The notes beneath the pieces were generated by a model. It made no database searches. It worked only from the letters and a program-made list of their open reading frames with translations, and was not told the origin of the DNA. Shown one piece after another: positions 1 through 5,616 of a DNA stretch of 5,616 nt (positions are counted from its first letter, which is position 1; each line of letters starts with the position of its first letter). A program made the translations under genes and the position numbers. Origin of the DNA: JAMXLO01 sp046735215 (GTDB lineage: Bacteria; Pseudomonadota; Alphaproteobacteria; Acetobacterales; Acetobacteraceae); contig JBKPSV010000312.1 in NCBI GenBank assembly GCA_046735215.1, forward strand, positions 1 through 5,616, written 5' to 3'.

Positions 1-1415
1 AGATCGACAAGCTGATCTATAGCGGCCTGATCACGCAGGATGCCAACCTGAAGGTGATCCCCGACCTGGCGGAGAGCTGGCGCAACGTCGATCCGACCCG
101 GCAGGGGGTGAAGTGGCACGACGGGTCGCCATTCACCGGCGACGATGTGGTCTTCACCTACCAGCGGGCGCGCAATGTGCCGAACAGCCCGGGGTCGTTT
201 CTGCAATTCCTGAAACACGTGGCAAAGACCACCGCGGTGGACGACCACACGGTGGTGATCGAGACCGATCAGCCCGACCCGATCCTGCTGAACGAAATCC
301 TCAATGTTTGGATCGTTTCGCGGAAGCATGGCGAAAAGGCCGCCACTGCCGACTATAACTCCGGCAAGGCGGCGGTCGGCACGGGTCCATATCGCGAAGT
401 CGAGTGGGTTCCGGGCGATCACATCACGCTGGAACGCTTTGATGGCTATTTTGGCGCCAAGCCCGATTGGCAGCGGGTCACCTATAGACCGATCACCAAC
501 GATGCGGCGCGGGTTGCCGCCTTGCTCAGCGGTGACGTTGATCTGATCAGCAACGTGCCCGGCAACGACATCGCCCAGCTAAAGGCGAACCCGAATGTCA
601 CGCTAGGCACGATGGAGAGCAATCGCTGCTACTTCTGGACGCTGGATGTCGACCGCGACGCGTCGCCGCAGATCACCGATATGGATGGCAAGCCGCTGAC
701 CAGGAACCCGCTGAAGGACGTGCGGGTGCGGCGTGCGATGTCGATGGCGATCGATCGGGCGGCGCTGGTCAGCAAGGTCATGCAGGGACAGGCGGTGCAG
801 GCGGCGCAGTTCAATCCGCAGGGAACGCCCGGCACCAGCGACAGGCTGCAGCCGACACCGTACGATCTGGAAGGAGCGAAGAAGCTGTTGGCCGAGGCGG
901 GCTGGGGCAAGGGGTTCGGCGTGGTAGTCAACTCGACGAACGACCGCTATCCGAACGACGGCCAGGTCAACCAGGCCGTTGCGCAGATGTGGACGCGGCT
1001 CGGCTTGAAGGCCACAGTGAACACGCTGCCCAAAGCGATGTACTTTCCGCGCGTTGTCAAGTTGGAATTCAGCGTGCTGCTGAGCGGCAATTCTACCGAT
1101 ACCGGAGAGCCGCTGTCGCAACTGCAATATCTGCTGGGCACCTACGACCCGGCGAAGGGCTACGGCGCCGGCAACAACGGTCGCTACTCCGATCCGAAGT
1201 TCGATGCGATTATCGACCAGGCATCCAAGACCTTGGACGATGCCAAGCGAAATGCGCTGCTGGCCGAGGCCTATGAGTACGCGATCGGCGAGCAGGTGGC
1301 GACAATCCCGATGCTCTTCCCGATCACCACGTGGGCGATGCGCAAGGGGATTGCGTATAACGGTTTCCCGCAGGAAGCGACGGTCGCCTCGCTGGTGCAT
1401 TTGGCGAACCGGTAG
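1..1415 (+). CDS. ABC transporter solute-binding protein, family 5 (peptide/nickel type), 5'-truncated
   Basis: Periplasmic solute-binding component of an ABC importer of the DppA/OppA/NikA class (SBP_bac_5), which delivers peptides, metal chelates or other small solutes to an inner-membrane permease. The frame is open from nt 3, giving 470 visible residues and a TAG stop at 1413-1415. The family is usually about 500-540 residues with its signal peptide, so the signal peptide and the first part of lobe I are missing; the GTG at 54 is an internal Val codon, not a start. Family landmarks in order: LAESW at nt 66-80, VKWHDGSPFTGDDVVF at 108-155, GTGPY at 378-392, and the VRVRRAMSMAIDR helix at 720-758. 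The C-terminal lobe is complete. An oddity: DPT runs directly into RQGVKW, about six residues short of the usual form (see findings). The gene ends facing a convergent operon, so partner permease and ATPase genes, if linked, lie upstream of the window. The ligand cannot be assigned; the family call is secure. Confidence 0.93.
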   Translation, partial: IDKLIYSGLITQDANLKVIPDLAESWRNVDPTRQGVKWHDGSPFTGDDVVFTYQRARNVPNSPGSFLQFLKHVAKTTAVDDHTVVIETDQPDPILLNEILNVWIVSRKHGEKAATADYNSGKAAVGTGPYREVEWVPGDHITLERFDGYFGAKPDWQRVTYRPITNDAARVAALLSGDVDLISNVPGNDIAQLKANPNVTLGTMESNRCYFWTLDVDRDASPQITDMDGKPLTRNPLKDVRVRRAMSMAIDRAALVSKVMQGQAVQAAQFNPQGTPGTSDRLQPTPYDLEGAKKLLAEAGWGKGFGVVVNSTNDRYPNDGQVNQAVAQMWTRLGLKATVNTLPKAMYFPRVVKLEFSVLLSGNSTDTGEPLSQLQYLLGTYDPAKGYGAGNNGRYSDPKFDAIIDQASKTLDDAKRNALLAEAYEYAIGEQVATIPMLFPITTWAMRKGIAYNGFPQEATVASLVHLANR

Positions 1416-1481
1416 GTGGCTCTACTCGGAGCTGGGCTTCGCCGCCAAGAATATGGGCGACGGGATGCTCGCCGATGCCGG
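1416..1481. other. Convergent intergenic gap with a short GC hairpin at its right end
   Basis: This 66-bp spacer separates the stop of the solute-binding protein gene from the stop of the minus-strand PanE-like gene. At its right end lies an inverted repeat, GCCGGC at 1477-1482 and again at 1488-1493 around a 5-nt TACCC loop; it overlaps the PanE-like stop codon (1484-1482). Neither strand has a T-run after the stem, so it is not a canonical intrinsic terminator. It could act as a weak bidirectional stop or 3'-end stabiliser, or be a by-product of high GC. No gene or promoter is seen in the gap. Confidence 0.35.
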
Positions 1482-2420
1482 CTACCCGCCGGCGGATGAG
1501 GTCTGCATCCTCGCTCGCTGCGCCTCATAGGTCAGCAGATGCCCGTAGGCGATCCGCAGCACCGGGTACGCTGCGGGATTGCCGCTGCGCCGAAGCAGAT
1601 CGCCCAGGATGTGATCCGCCTCGGTCCGTGCGCCGCGTTCAACGTCACGCAGCATCGACGCCGCGAACGACGAGCCTGGCGCGCTGACGGTCGCCCGGAA
1701 GCGCTGCATTGCAGCCTCACGTGGCGCGAAGCCGCGTTGGCGCGCTATCGCAGCACACTCGTCGAGCAGCGCCGTCGCGACATCCACCGCACCGCCTGTG
1801 ATGATATCGCTAATCGGGGCGCGCATCAGGCAGGTGATTCCGGCCAGCGCAGAAATGAATACCCACTTCTCCCACATTTCCTGCACGATGGCGTTGCTCG
1901 CGCTGCTGACGAACTTGGTCCCCGCGAAGCACTCGGCAATCGCCGCAACGCGGGCAGATTGCGTCCCGTCGCGCTCGCCATACGACAGGCTGTGCACGTC
2001 GTTGAGATGAAGGATCCGGCCATCTGCATCCAGCGTGGTGGAGATGGCGCACTGGCCGCCAAGCACTGCACCTGCGCCGAACCGTTTTTCCAGGGCCTCG
2101 ACGTGCTGCATCCCGTTGAGCAGCGGCAGGACCGCAGAACCCGTCCCGACCGCCGGCGCGAAAGATGCAATGGCATCGTCGAGGTCGAACGCTTTGCAGC
2201 TCAACAGGATAACGTCGAAGGGTCGATCGATGCGCTCTGCCACCACCGTCGGCGCGGGCTGATCGATGTCGCCAAATCGGCTCCGCACCGAAAGACCTGT
2301 GCGAGCAAGCTGCGCCGCGCGCCTTGGCCGGACCAGGAATGTAACCTCGCGGCCAGCCTCGAGCAGGCGTCCGCCAAAATAGCCGCCGATCGCGCCGGCA
2401 CCGACAACCAGTATCCGCAT
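1482..2420 (-). CDS. Ketopantoate reductase family (PanE/ApbA-like) oxidoreductase, atypical active site
   Basis: A 312-residue cytosolic NADPH-dependent reductase of the PanE/ApbA fold; true PanE reduces 2-dehydropantoate to pantoate. The N-terminal Rossmann domain begins at once with GAGAIGG (residues 7-13), then SCK with K76 and LLNGM with N102, equivalent to E. coli PanE K72 and N98. The C-terminal helical domain carries EMWEK, whose K185 matches the catalytic K176, and ARTEADHI, whose E267 matches E256. The two Asn that follow the Lys in E. coli PanE (N180, N184) are I189 and A193 here, so this is probably a paralogue acting on another 2-oxoacid or related carbonyl. Length is normal for the family (about 290-320). 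The ATG lies 5 nt after the stop of the isomerase gene, with TAAGG just upstream, and the glycine motif sits correctly at residue 7, which supports this start. It is the last gene of the minus-strand operon. The family is certain; the substrate is unknown. Confidence 0.9.
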   Translation of the reverse strand: MRILVVGAGAIGGYFGGRLLEAGREVTFLVRPRRAAQLARTGLSVRSRFGDIDQPAPTVVAERIDRPFDVILLSCKAFDLDDAIASFAPAVGTGSAVLPLLNGMQHVEALEKRFGAGAVLGGQCAISTTLDADGRILHLNDVHSLSYGERDGTQSARVAAIAECFAGTKFVSSASNAIVQEMWEKWVFISALAGITCLMRAPISDIITGGAVDVATALLDECAAIARQRGFAPREAAMQRFRATVSAPGSSFAASMLRDVERGARTEADHILGDLLRRSGNPAAYPVLRIAYGHLLTYEAQRARMQTSSAGG

Positions 2421-2425
2421 AGGCC

Positions 2426-3049
2426 TTAGTCCCTTCGCAGTGCGACGATCGCCTCCTCGACATCACGCAGGCGATCCTTCCCAAAGTAGATCTCGTCACC
2501 GATGAAGAATGTCGGCGATCCGAACGTGCCGCGCTCGACCGAGCGCTGCGTGTTCCCCAGCAGTTCGTCCTTGACGTCCTGCGCCTGCGTCAGCGCCAAA
2601 ATTGCCTCGGCATCCAGGCGGGAATCAACCAGCGCCGCGCGCAGCACGGCCGGATCATCCAGCTTCTTCGGCTCCGCCCACATGTGCCGATACATCTCGT
2701 CGACATAACGCTCAAAAATCCCCAGCCTCGACGCTGCAATCGCGCCGCGCATCAGCACGAGCGTGTTGACGGGGAAGAAAGGATTGGGCTCGAAGCGCGT
2801 GATGCCGTGGCGCTGGATGAAGCGCGCGGTTTCCAGGCGCTGATACTCCGGCTTGTTCCTGATCCCTGCCAGGCTCTCTGCTGGTGACCGGTTGTTGGTC
2901 AGCTTGAAAACGCCGCCCAACAGGATCGGCACATAGACGAACGTCGCACCGGTGCGACGCGCGATATCCGGGACAACCAGATGACTCAGATAGGCATTCG
3001 GGCTGCCGAAATCGAAGTGAAATTCTATCTTGGGCATTGCTGTCACCAT
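2426..3049 (-). CDS. 2-hydroxychromene-2-carboxylate isomerase / DsbA-family (GST kappa-like) protein
   Basis: A 207-residue cytosolic thioredoxin-fold protein of the HCCA isomerase/GST-kappa group. The type enzyme, NahD, uses glutathione to isomerise 2-hydroxychromene-2-carboxylate in naphthalene breakdown. Visible landmarks: the first strand and DFGSPNAYL (13-21), whose S16 corresponds to the glutathione-activating Ser of NahD; LLGGVFK (43-49); FPVNTL (92-97); an inserted helical domain; and GTFGSPTFFI (174-183), where P179 is the expected cis-Pro of the glutathione site, followed by FGKDRL (189-194). Length fits the family (about 195-220). The ATG at 3049 overlaps the SDR stop by 7 nt. A second in-frame ATG at 3037-3035 (M5, MPKIEF) would start 5 nt after that stop and fits the usual short N-terminus, so either is possible. 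No ring-cleaving or other naphthalene genes are present, so the substrate is probably not HCCA itself; a GSH-dependent isomerase or transferase role is inferred. Confidence 0.9.
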   Translation of the reverse strand: MVTAMPKIEFHFDFGSPNAYLSHLVVPDIARRTGATFVYVPILLGGVFKLTNNRSPAESLAGIRNKPEYQRLETARFIQRHGITRFEPNPFFPVNTLVLMRGAIAASRLGIFERYVDEMYRHMWAEPKKLDDPAVLRAALVDSRLDAEAILALTQAQDVKDELLGNTQRSVERGTFGSPTFFIGDEIYFGKDRLRDVEEAIVALRRD

Positions 3050-3786
3050 CTCTCACGGAACGGACTGATGTCCATCTCGAATGTCCAGGCATCCCGCGGC
3101 TGCTGATACAGCGTCCAGTAGGCGTCTGCCACCGACGATGGCTGCATCAACCGGTCGGGCGAGAGGTCACGCAGTGCGCCTTCGCCTTCACGCACCCTGA
3201 TCCGTTCGCGTACCCACGCAGTATCGACACCGGCGTCGATCACCAGATGCGCAACATGAATATTCTTCGGACCCAGTTCGCGCGCCGCACTCTGCGCGAT
3301 GGCGCGCAAGCCAGCCTTTGCCGATGCGAACGCGGTATAACCAATGCCACCGCGCAGGCTGGCTGTTGCACCTGTAACGAATATCGTACCACGACCGCGC
3401 GGCAGCATCAACCTAGCTGACTCGCGCACAGCGAGGAAGCCAGAATAGCACGCCATCTCCCACACTTTCCGGAACACGCGCTCGGTCGTCTCGATCAAAG
3501 GGAAATGCACGTTGGCGCCAACGTTGAAGATGCAGACCTCCAAAGGCGCCTCGCTATCCGCGGCCTGCAGGAATTCAATCACCTCATCCTCTTTTCGCGC
3601 ATCGAGCGACCGGCCGACGATCCGACCGCCCGTTGCCTCGACCTCATGGACCAGCGGCGCGAGTTTTTCCCCGTTGCGACGTCCGGCGAACACAGTGAAC
3701 CCTTCGGCCGCAAATTTCCGCGCGATGGCCGCCCCGATAAAGTCGCCGGCGCCGATCACCGCGGCGGTGGCATGTCTGCGTTCCAC
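3043..3786 (-). CDS. Atypical short-chain dehydrogenase/reductase family protein (Phe in place of catalytic Tyr)
   Basis: A 247-residue Rossmann-fold protein of the SDR superfamily with a classical-type length. The dinucleotide-binding turn is IGAGDFIG (11-18), a variant of TGxxxGxG, followed by GRR (35-37) at the position that often reads the NADP phosphate, and FNVGA (87-91) in place of NNAG. The usual Asn-Ser-Tyr-Lys tetrad maps to C113 (MACYSG), A140 (TGATAS), F153 and K157 (FASAK), so only the Lys remains. This matches what I recall of the atypical SDR_c10 group, which has Phe for Tyr. Activity is therefore uncertain: it may use a different chemistry or only bind nucleotide. The start is GTG at 3786-3784, chosen because a perfect AGGAGG sits 5 nt upstream and the glycine motif then falls at residue 11. 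It begins 12 nt after the MFS stop and overlaps the isomerase start, placing it mid-operon. The fold is certain; the reaction is unknown. Confidence 0.9.
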   Translation of the reverse strand: MERRHATAAVIGAGDFIGAAIARKFAAEGFTVFAGRRNGEKLAPLVHEVEATGGRIVGRSLDARKEDEVIEFLQAADSEAPLEVCIFNVGANVHFPLIETTERVFRKVWEMACYSGFLAVRESARLMLPRGRGTIFVTGATASLRGGIGYTAFASAKAGLRAIAQSAARELGPKNIHVAHLVIDAGVDTAWVRERIRVREGEGALRDLSPDRLMQPSSVADAYWTLYQQPRDAWTFEMDISPFRERW

Positions 3787-3791
3787 GTCAG

Positions 3792-3797
3792 CCTCCT
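3792..3797 (-). promoter_or_regulatory. Strong ribosome binding site for the SDR gene
   Basis: On the minus strand this reads AGGAGG, a full match to the anti-Shine-Dalgarno sequence, with 5 nt to the GTG at 3786-3784. It lies wholly in the 12-nt gap after the MFS exporter stop (TGA, 3801-3799). It fixes the GTG start of the SDR-like gene and suggests that gene is initiated independently, at higher efficiency than the overlapping exporter gene upstream, whose own site is weak. Confidence 0.8.
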
Positions 3798-3798
3798 T

Positions 3799-5388
3799 TC
3801 AATGTGCATCGCGAACCGGTGCCGTTGGTGCCGCCAGCTTACGCATCAACGGCACCATCGACGTCGCAATGACGAAGCACAGTGCGATAACGAAGAAAGC
3901 ATCGGCAAAGCTCTGTGTCTGCGCCTCGCGCAGTGTGAGTTTGCCCAGTACCTTCAGTGCCGTCGCATATCCCTGCAGCGTATCGCCGCCGTGCGCCGCC
4001 GCCTCGTGGGTTGCAACCTGCTGGACGAAGTCCAGCATCGCCGGATTGCTGCTGTTCATATGCTCGGCTGCGCGCAGGAAGTGCAGGTTGGTGCGATCGT
4101 TCAGGATCGTGCCGCAACCAGCGATGCCGATAGCGCCACCCAGATTGCGCATCAGGTTGAACAGGCCCGACGCCAGCTTCAACCGCTCCGGTGCAAGCCC
4201 GCCCAGAGTCAGCGACACCACCGGGGCGACGGCAAACTGCTGAGAGAAGCCGCGGAATGCCTGTGGCAGCAGCAGCTCCCGGCTGCCCCAGTCGTGCGTG
4301 ATCGGTGTGAAGTTCCACATGCTGAGCGCAAAGCACGACAGGCCGAACATCATCAGCCAGCGCAGGTCGATGCGTTTGGCCAGTACGGTATAGAGAGGGA
4401 TCGCGCAAACCTGGAACAAACCGGTGGAGAACACCGCCTCGCCGATCTGCAGCGCACTGAAGCCACGCACACGGGCAAGAAACAGCGGGGTCAGGTAGAT
4501 CGTTGCAAAAATGCCGATGCCGGTGACGAAGGAGAAGAAGCAGCCAAGCGAGAAGTTGCGGCTGGTAAGCGCGCGTAAATCTACCAATGGCTGATGGAAG
4601 GTCAGGCTGCGCCAGATGAACGCTACGCCTGCAATTCCGGAAATCCACGCGGTGGCACGGATGGTGTCATCGCCAAACCAGTCCCAGCGGGGGCCCTCCT
4701 CCAGCGTGTACTCCAGGCAACCGAGGAACAACGCCAGCAGAGCCATGCCCGGATAGTCGGCACTGCGGAGCAACGACAAGTTCGGCCGATCCACCCGCAC
4801 CAGCAGTGGCACCACGATGGACACGAACACGCCGGGCACCAGGTTGATGAAAAACAGCCAGTGCCACGAGTAATTGTCGGTGATCCAGCCGCCGACCGTC
4901 GGTCCCAATGTCGGCGCCAGTGACGAGATACAGCCGATGGTGGCTGCAGCGATGACGCGCTGCTGATTGTCAAAGTAGATGAAGGCGGTGGTGAAGACGG
5001 TCGGGATCATCGACCCGCCCAGGAAGCCCTGCAGCGCGCGGAACGCGATCATGCTCTCGATGCTCCACGCCCAGCCGCACAGCAGGCTGGTGATGGTGAA
5101 GCCCACCGCGGAGGCACAGAACAGCCAGCGGGTGGACATCACCCGCGACAGCCAGCCTGACAGCGGGATCACCACGATTTCGGCGATCAGGTAGCTGGTC
5201 TGAACCCAGGCGATCTCATCCGACCCGGCCGACAACCCGCCGCCGATGTCGGCCAGCGACGCAGAGACGATCTGAATGTCGAGCAGCGCGATGAAAAAAC
5301 CCACGCACATGCTGGCGAAGGCAAAGACCTTGGTCGGCAGCGGCAGCTCGCCGGGAGCGATCAGCACACCTGCCGTGGTTGCGCTCAT
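3799..5388 (-). CDS. EmrB-type MFS drug/metabolite exporter (DHA2 family, 14 TM)
   Basis: A 529-residue inner-membrane proton-driven exporter of the DHA2/EmrB family, which works with an EmrA-type adaptor and an outer-membrane channel to expel hydrophobic compounds. After a short cytosolic N-terminus, TM1 carries FFIALLDIQIVSASL with D37. A motif A remnant, GWLSRVMSTR, lies at 78-87; motif B, RALQGFLGG, at 117-125; and motif C, APTLGPTVGGWI, the antiporter signature, at 158-169, followed by the WHWLFFINLVPG helix typical of EmrB. Many hydrophobic segments follow, to a final one near residues 490-515, consistent with 14 TM. Length is normal for the family (about 500-540). The ATG at 5388 forms a 4-nt ATGA overlap with the stop of the upstream adaptor gene, indicating translational coupling; the local Shine-Dalgarno is weak, as expected for a coupled start. 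The SDR gene follows by 12 nt. Substrate is unknown; the co-transcribed enzymes suggest a small organic acid or aromatic-type compound, which is inference. Confidence 0.95.
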   Translation of the reverse strand: MSATTAGVLIAPGELPLPTKVFAFASMCVGFFIALLDIQIVSASLADIGGGLSAGSDEIAWVQTSYLIAEIVVIPLSGWLSRVMSTRWLFCASAVGFTITSLLCGWAWSIESMIAFRALQGFLGGSMIPTVFTTAFIYFDNQQRVIAAATIGCISSLAPTLGPTVGGWITDNYSWHWLFFINLVPGVFVSIVVPLLVRVDRPNLSLLRSADYPGMALLALFLGCLEYTLEEGPRWDWFGDDTIRATAWISGIAGVAFIWRSLTFHQPLVDLRALTSRNFSLGCFFSFVTGIGIFATIYLTPLFLARVRGFSALQIGEAVFSTGLFQVCAIPLYTVLAKRIDLRWLMMFGLSCFALSMWNFTPITHDWGSRELLLPQAFRGFSQQFAVAPVVSLTLGGLAPERLKLASGLFNLMRNLGGAIGIAGCGTILNDRTNLHFLRAAEHMNSSNPAMLDFVQQVATHEAAAHGGDTLQGYATALKVLGKLTLREAQTQSFADAFFVIALCFVIATSMVPLMRKLAAPTAPVRDAH

Positions 5389-5616
5389 CGCTCATCGACC
5401 GAGGCGGTAACCGACAGTCCGGGCCGCAACCATCCTAACGTGGCGGCATCGCCATCCAATGCCACGCGCACTGGTACCCGCTGCACGATCTTGGTGAAAT
5501 TGCCAGTGGCATTCTCCGGCGGCAGCACGCTGAATACGGCACCGGTGGCCGGCGCAAGACTTGCGACGTGGCCATGGAACGCTTCGCCTGGCAGCACGTC
5601 GGCTGCGATCGTCACC
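5385..5616 (-). CDS. EmrA/HlyD-type periplasmic adaptor (membrane fusion protein), C-terminal end only
   Basis: The last 76 residues of a membrane fusion protein that bridges an inner-membrane exporter to an outer-membrane channel. The reading frame is open at the right edge, so the N-terminal TM helix, coiled coil and lipoyl halves lie outside the window; the GTG at 5615-5613 is an internal Val codon. The visible part is the beta-barrel/membrane-proximal region, with the EmrA hallmark FSVLPPEN followed by ATGNFTKIVQRVPVRV, and then the closing LRPGLSVTASVD strand. The TGA (5387-5385) is interlocked with the ATG of the EmrB-type exporter, the standard emrA-emrB arrangement, so the two products very likely form one pump. 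Full-length relatives are about 350-400 residues, so roughly four fifths is missing from view. Confidence 0.92.
   Translation of the reverse strand, partial: VTIAADVLPGEAFHGHVASLAPATGAVFSVLPPENATGNFTKIVQRVPVRVALDGDAATLGWLRPGLSVTASVDER

Noticed and set aside
54..56. GTG at 54 as the start of the solute-binding protein
   Set aside because: The frame is open back to nt 3 and the upstream codons (IDKLIYSGLITQDANL) match the family, so the gene runs off the left edge.
603..1400. Long minus-strand open frame opposite the solute-binding protein gene
   Set aside because: Its translation is Arg/His-rich and low in recognisable motifs, while the plus strand is a clear SBP_bac_5 protein throughout. 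It is an antisense shadow of GC-rich coding DNA.
1477..1493. GCCGGC inverted repeat as a Rho-independent terminator
   Set aside because: The 6-bp stem is GC-rich, but no T-tract follows on either strand, and the repeat overlaps the PanE-like stop codon. Recorded only as a weak hairpin.
1482..2420. Assignment as panE
   Set aside because: Substrate-contacting Asn positions are not conserved and the operon context is efflux and GSH chemistry, not pantothenate synthesis.
1539..2429. 296-codon plus-strand open frame opposite the PanE-like gene
   Set aside because: It covers almost exactly the same span as a well-supported Rossmann reductase; its translation is Arg/Gln/His-rich with no domain, and it has no credible RBS.
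2426..3049. Assignment as nahD of a naphthalene pathway
   Set aside because: The fold matches, but no neighbouring aromatic-degradation gene supports that substrate, so no gene symbol is given.
3505..4578. 357-codon plus-strand open frame across the SDR and MFS genes
   Set aside because: It spans two genes that are unambiguous on the other strand; its composition (Arg, Gln, His rich, no hydrophobic core) is typical of an antisense shadow.

Overview
The window is GC-rich, densely coding bacterial DNA. Gene content (an EmrAB-type tripartite efflux pair, a DsbA-fold glutathione-dependent isomerase and a peptide/nickel-type ABC binding protein) points to a Gram-negative proteobacterium, most likely an alphaproteobacterium. 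That placement is an inference from gene families and base composition, not from a phylogenetic marker.

Layout. Positions 1-1415 (+ strand) hold the 3' part of a family 5 ABC-transporter solute-binding protein gene; its signal peptide and start lie outside the window. A 66-bp convergent gap (1416-1481) follows. From 1482 to the right edge everything is on the minus strand and tightly packed. In transcription order (right to left) it reads: the C-terminal end of an EmrA/HlyD-type periplasmic adaptor (5616-5385, open at the edge), an EmrB-type 14-TM MFS exporter (5388-3799), an atypical short-chain dehydrogenase-like protein (3786-3043), a 2-hydroxychromene-2-carboxylate isomerase/DsbA-family protein (3049-2426) and a ketopantoate reductase-like protein (2420-1482). 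Junctions are a 4-nt ATGA overlap, a 12-nt gap, a 7-nt overlap (or a 5-nt gap, depending on the start) and a 5-nt gap. This is the geometry of one polycistronic operon whose promoter lies to the right of the window.

How the genes may work together. The adaptor and MFS exporter would pump a small hydrophobic or aromatic-type compound across both membranes with an outer-membrane channel encoded elsewhere. The three cytosolic proteins co-transcribed with them look like small-molecule modifying enzymes (NAD(P)-binding SDR fold, glutathione-dependent isomerase fold, NADPH-dependent 2-oxoacid reductase fold). Two of the three depart from catalytic consensus: the SDR has lost three of its four tetrad residues (only Lys remains), and the PanE-like protein keeps the catalytic Lys/Glu but lacks the two Asn residues that follow the Lys in E. 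coli PanE. The cassette is therefore more likely an uncharacterised modify-and-export or detoxification unit than a pantothenate or naphthalene pathway. The substrate cannot be read from the sequence. The solute-binding protein gene is on the opposite strand and is probably a separate transcription unit.

No RNA genes, insertion sequences, CRISPR arrays, attachment sites or convincing promoters are visible.
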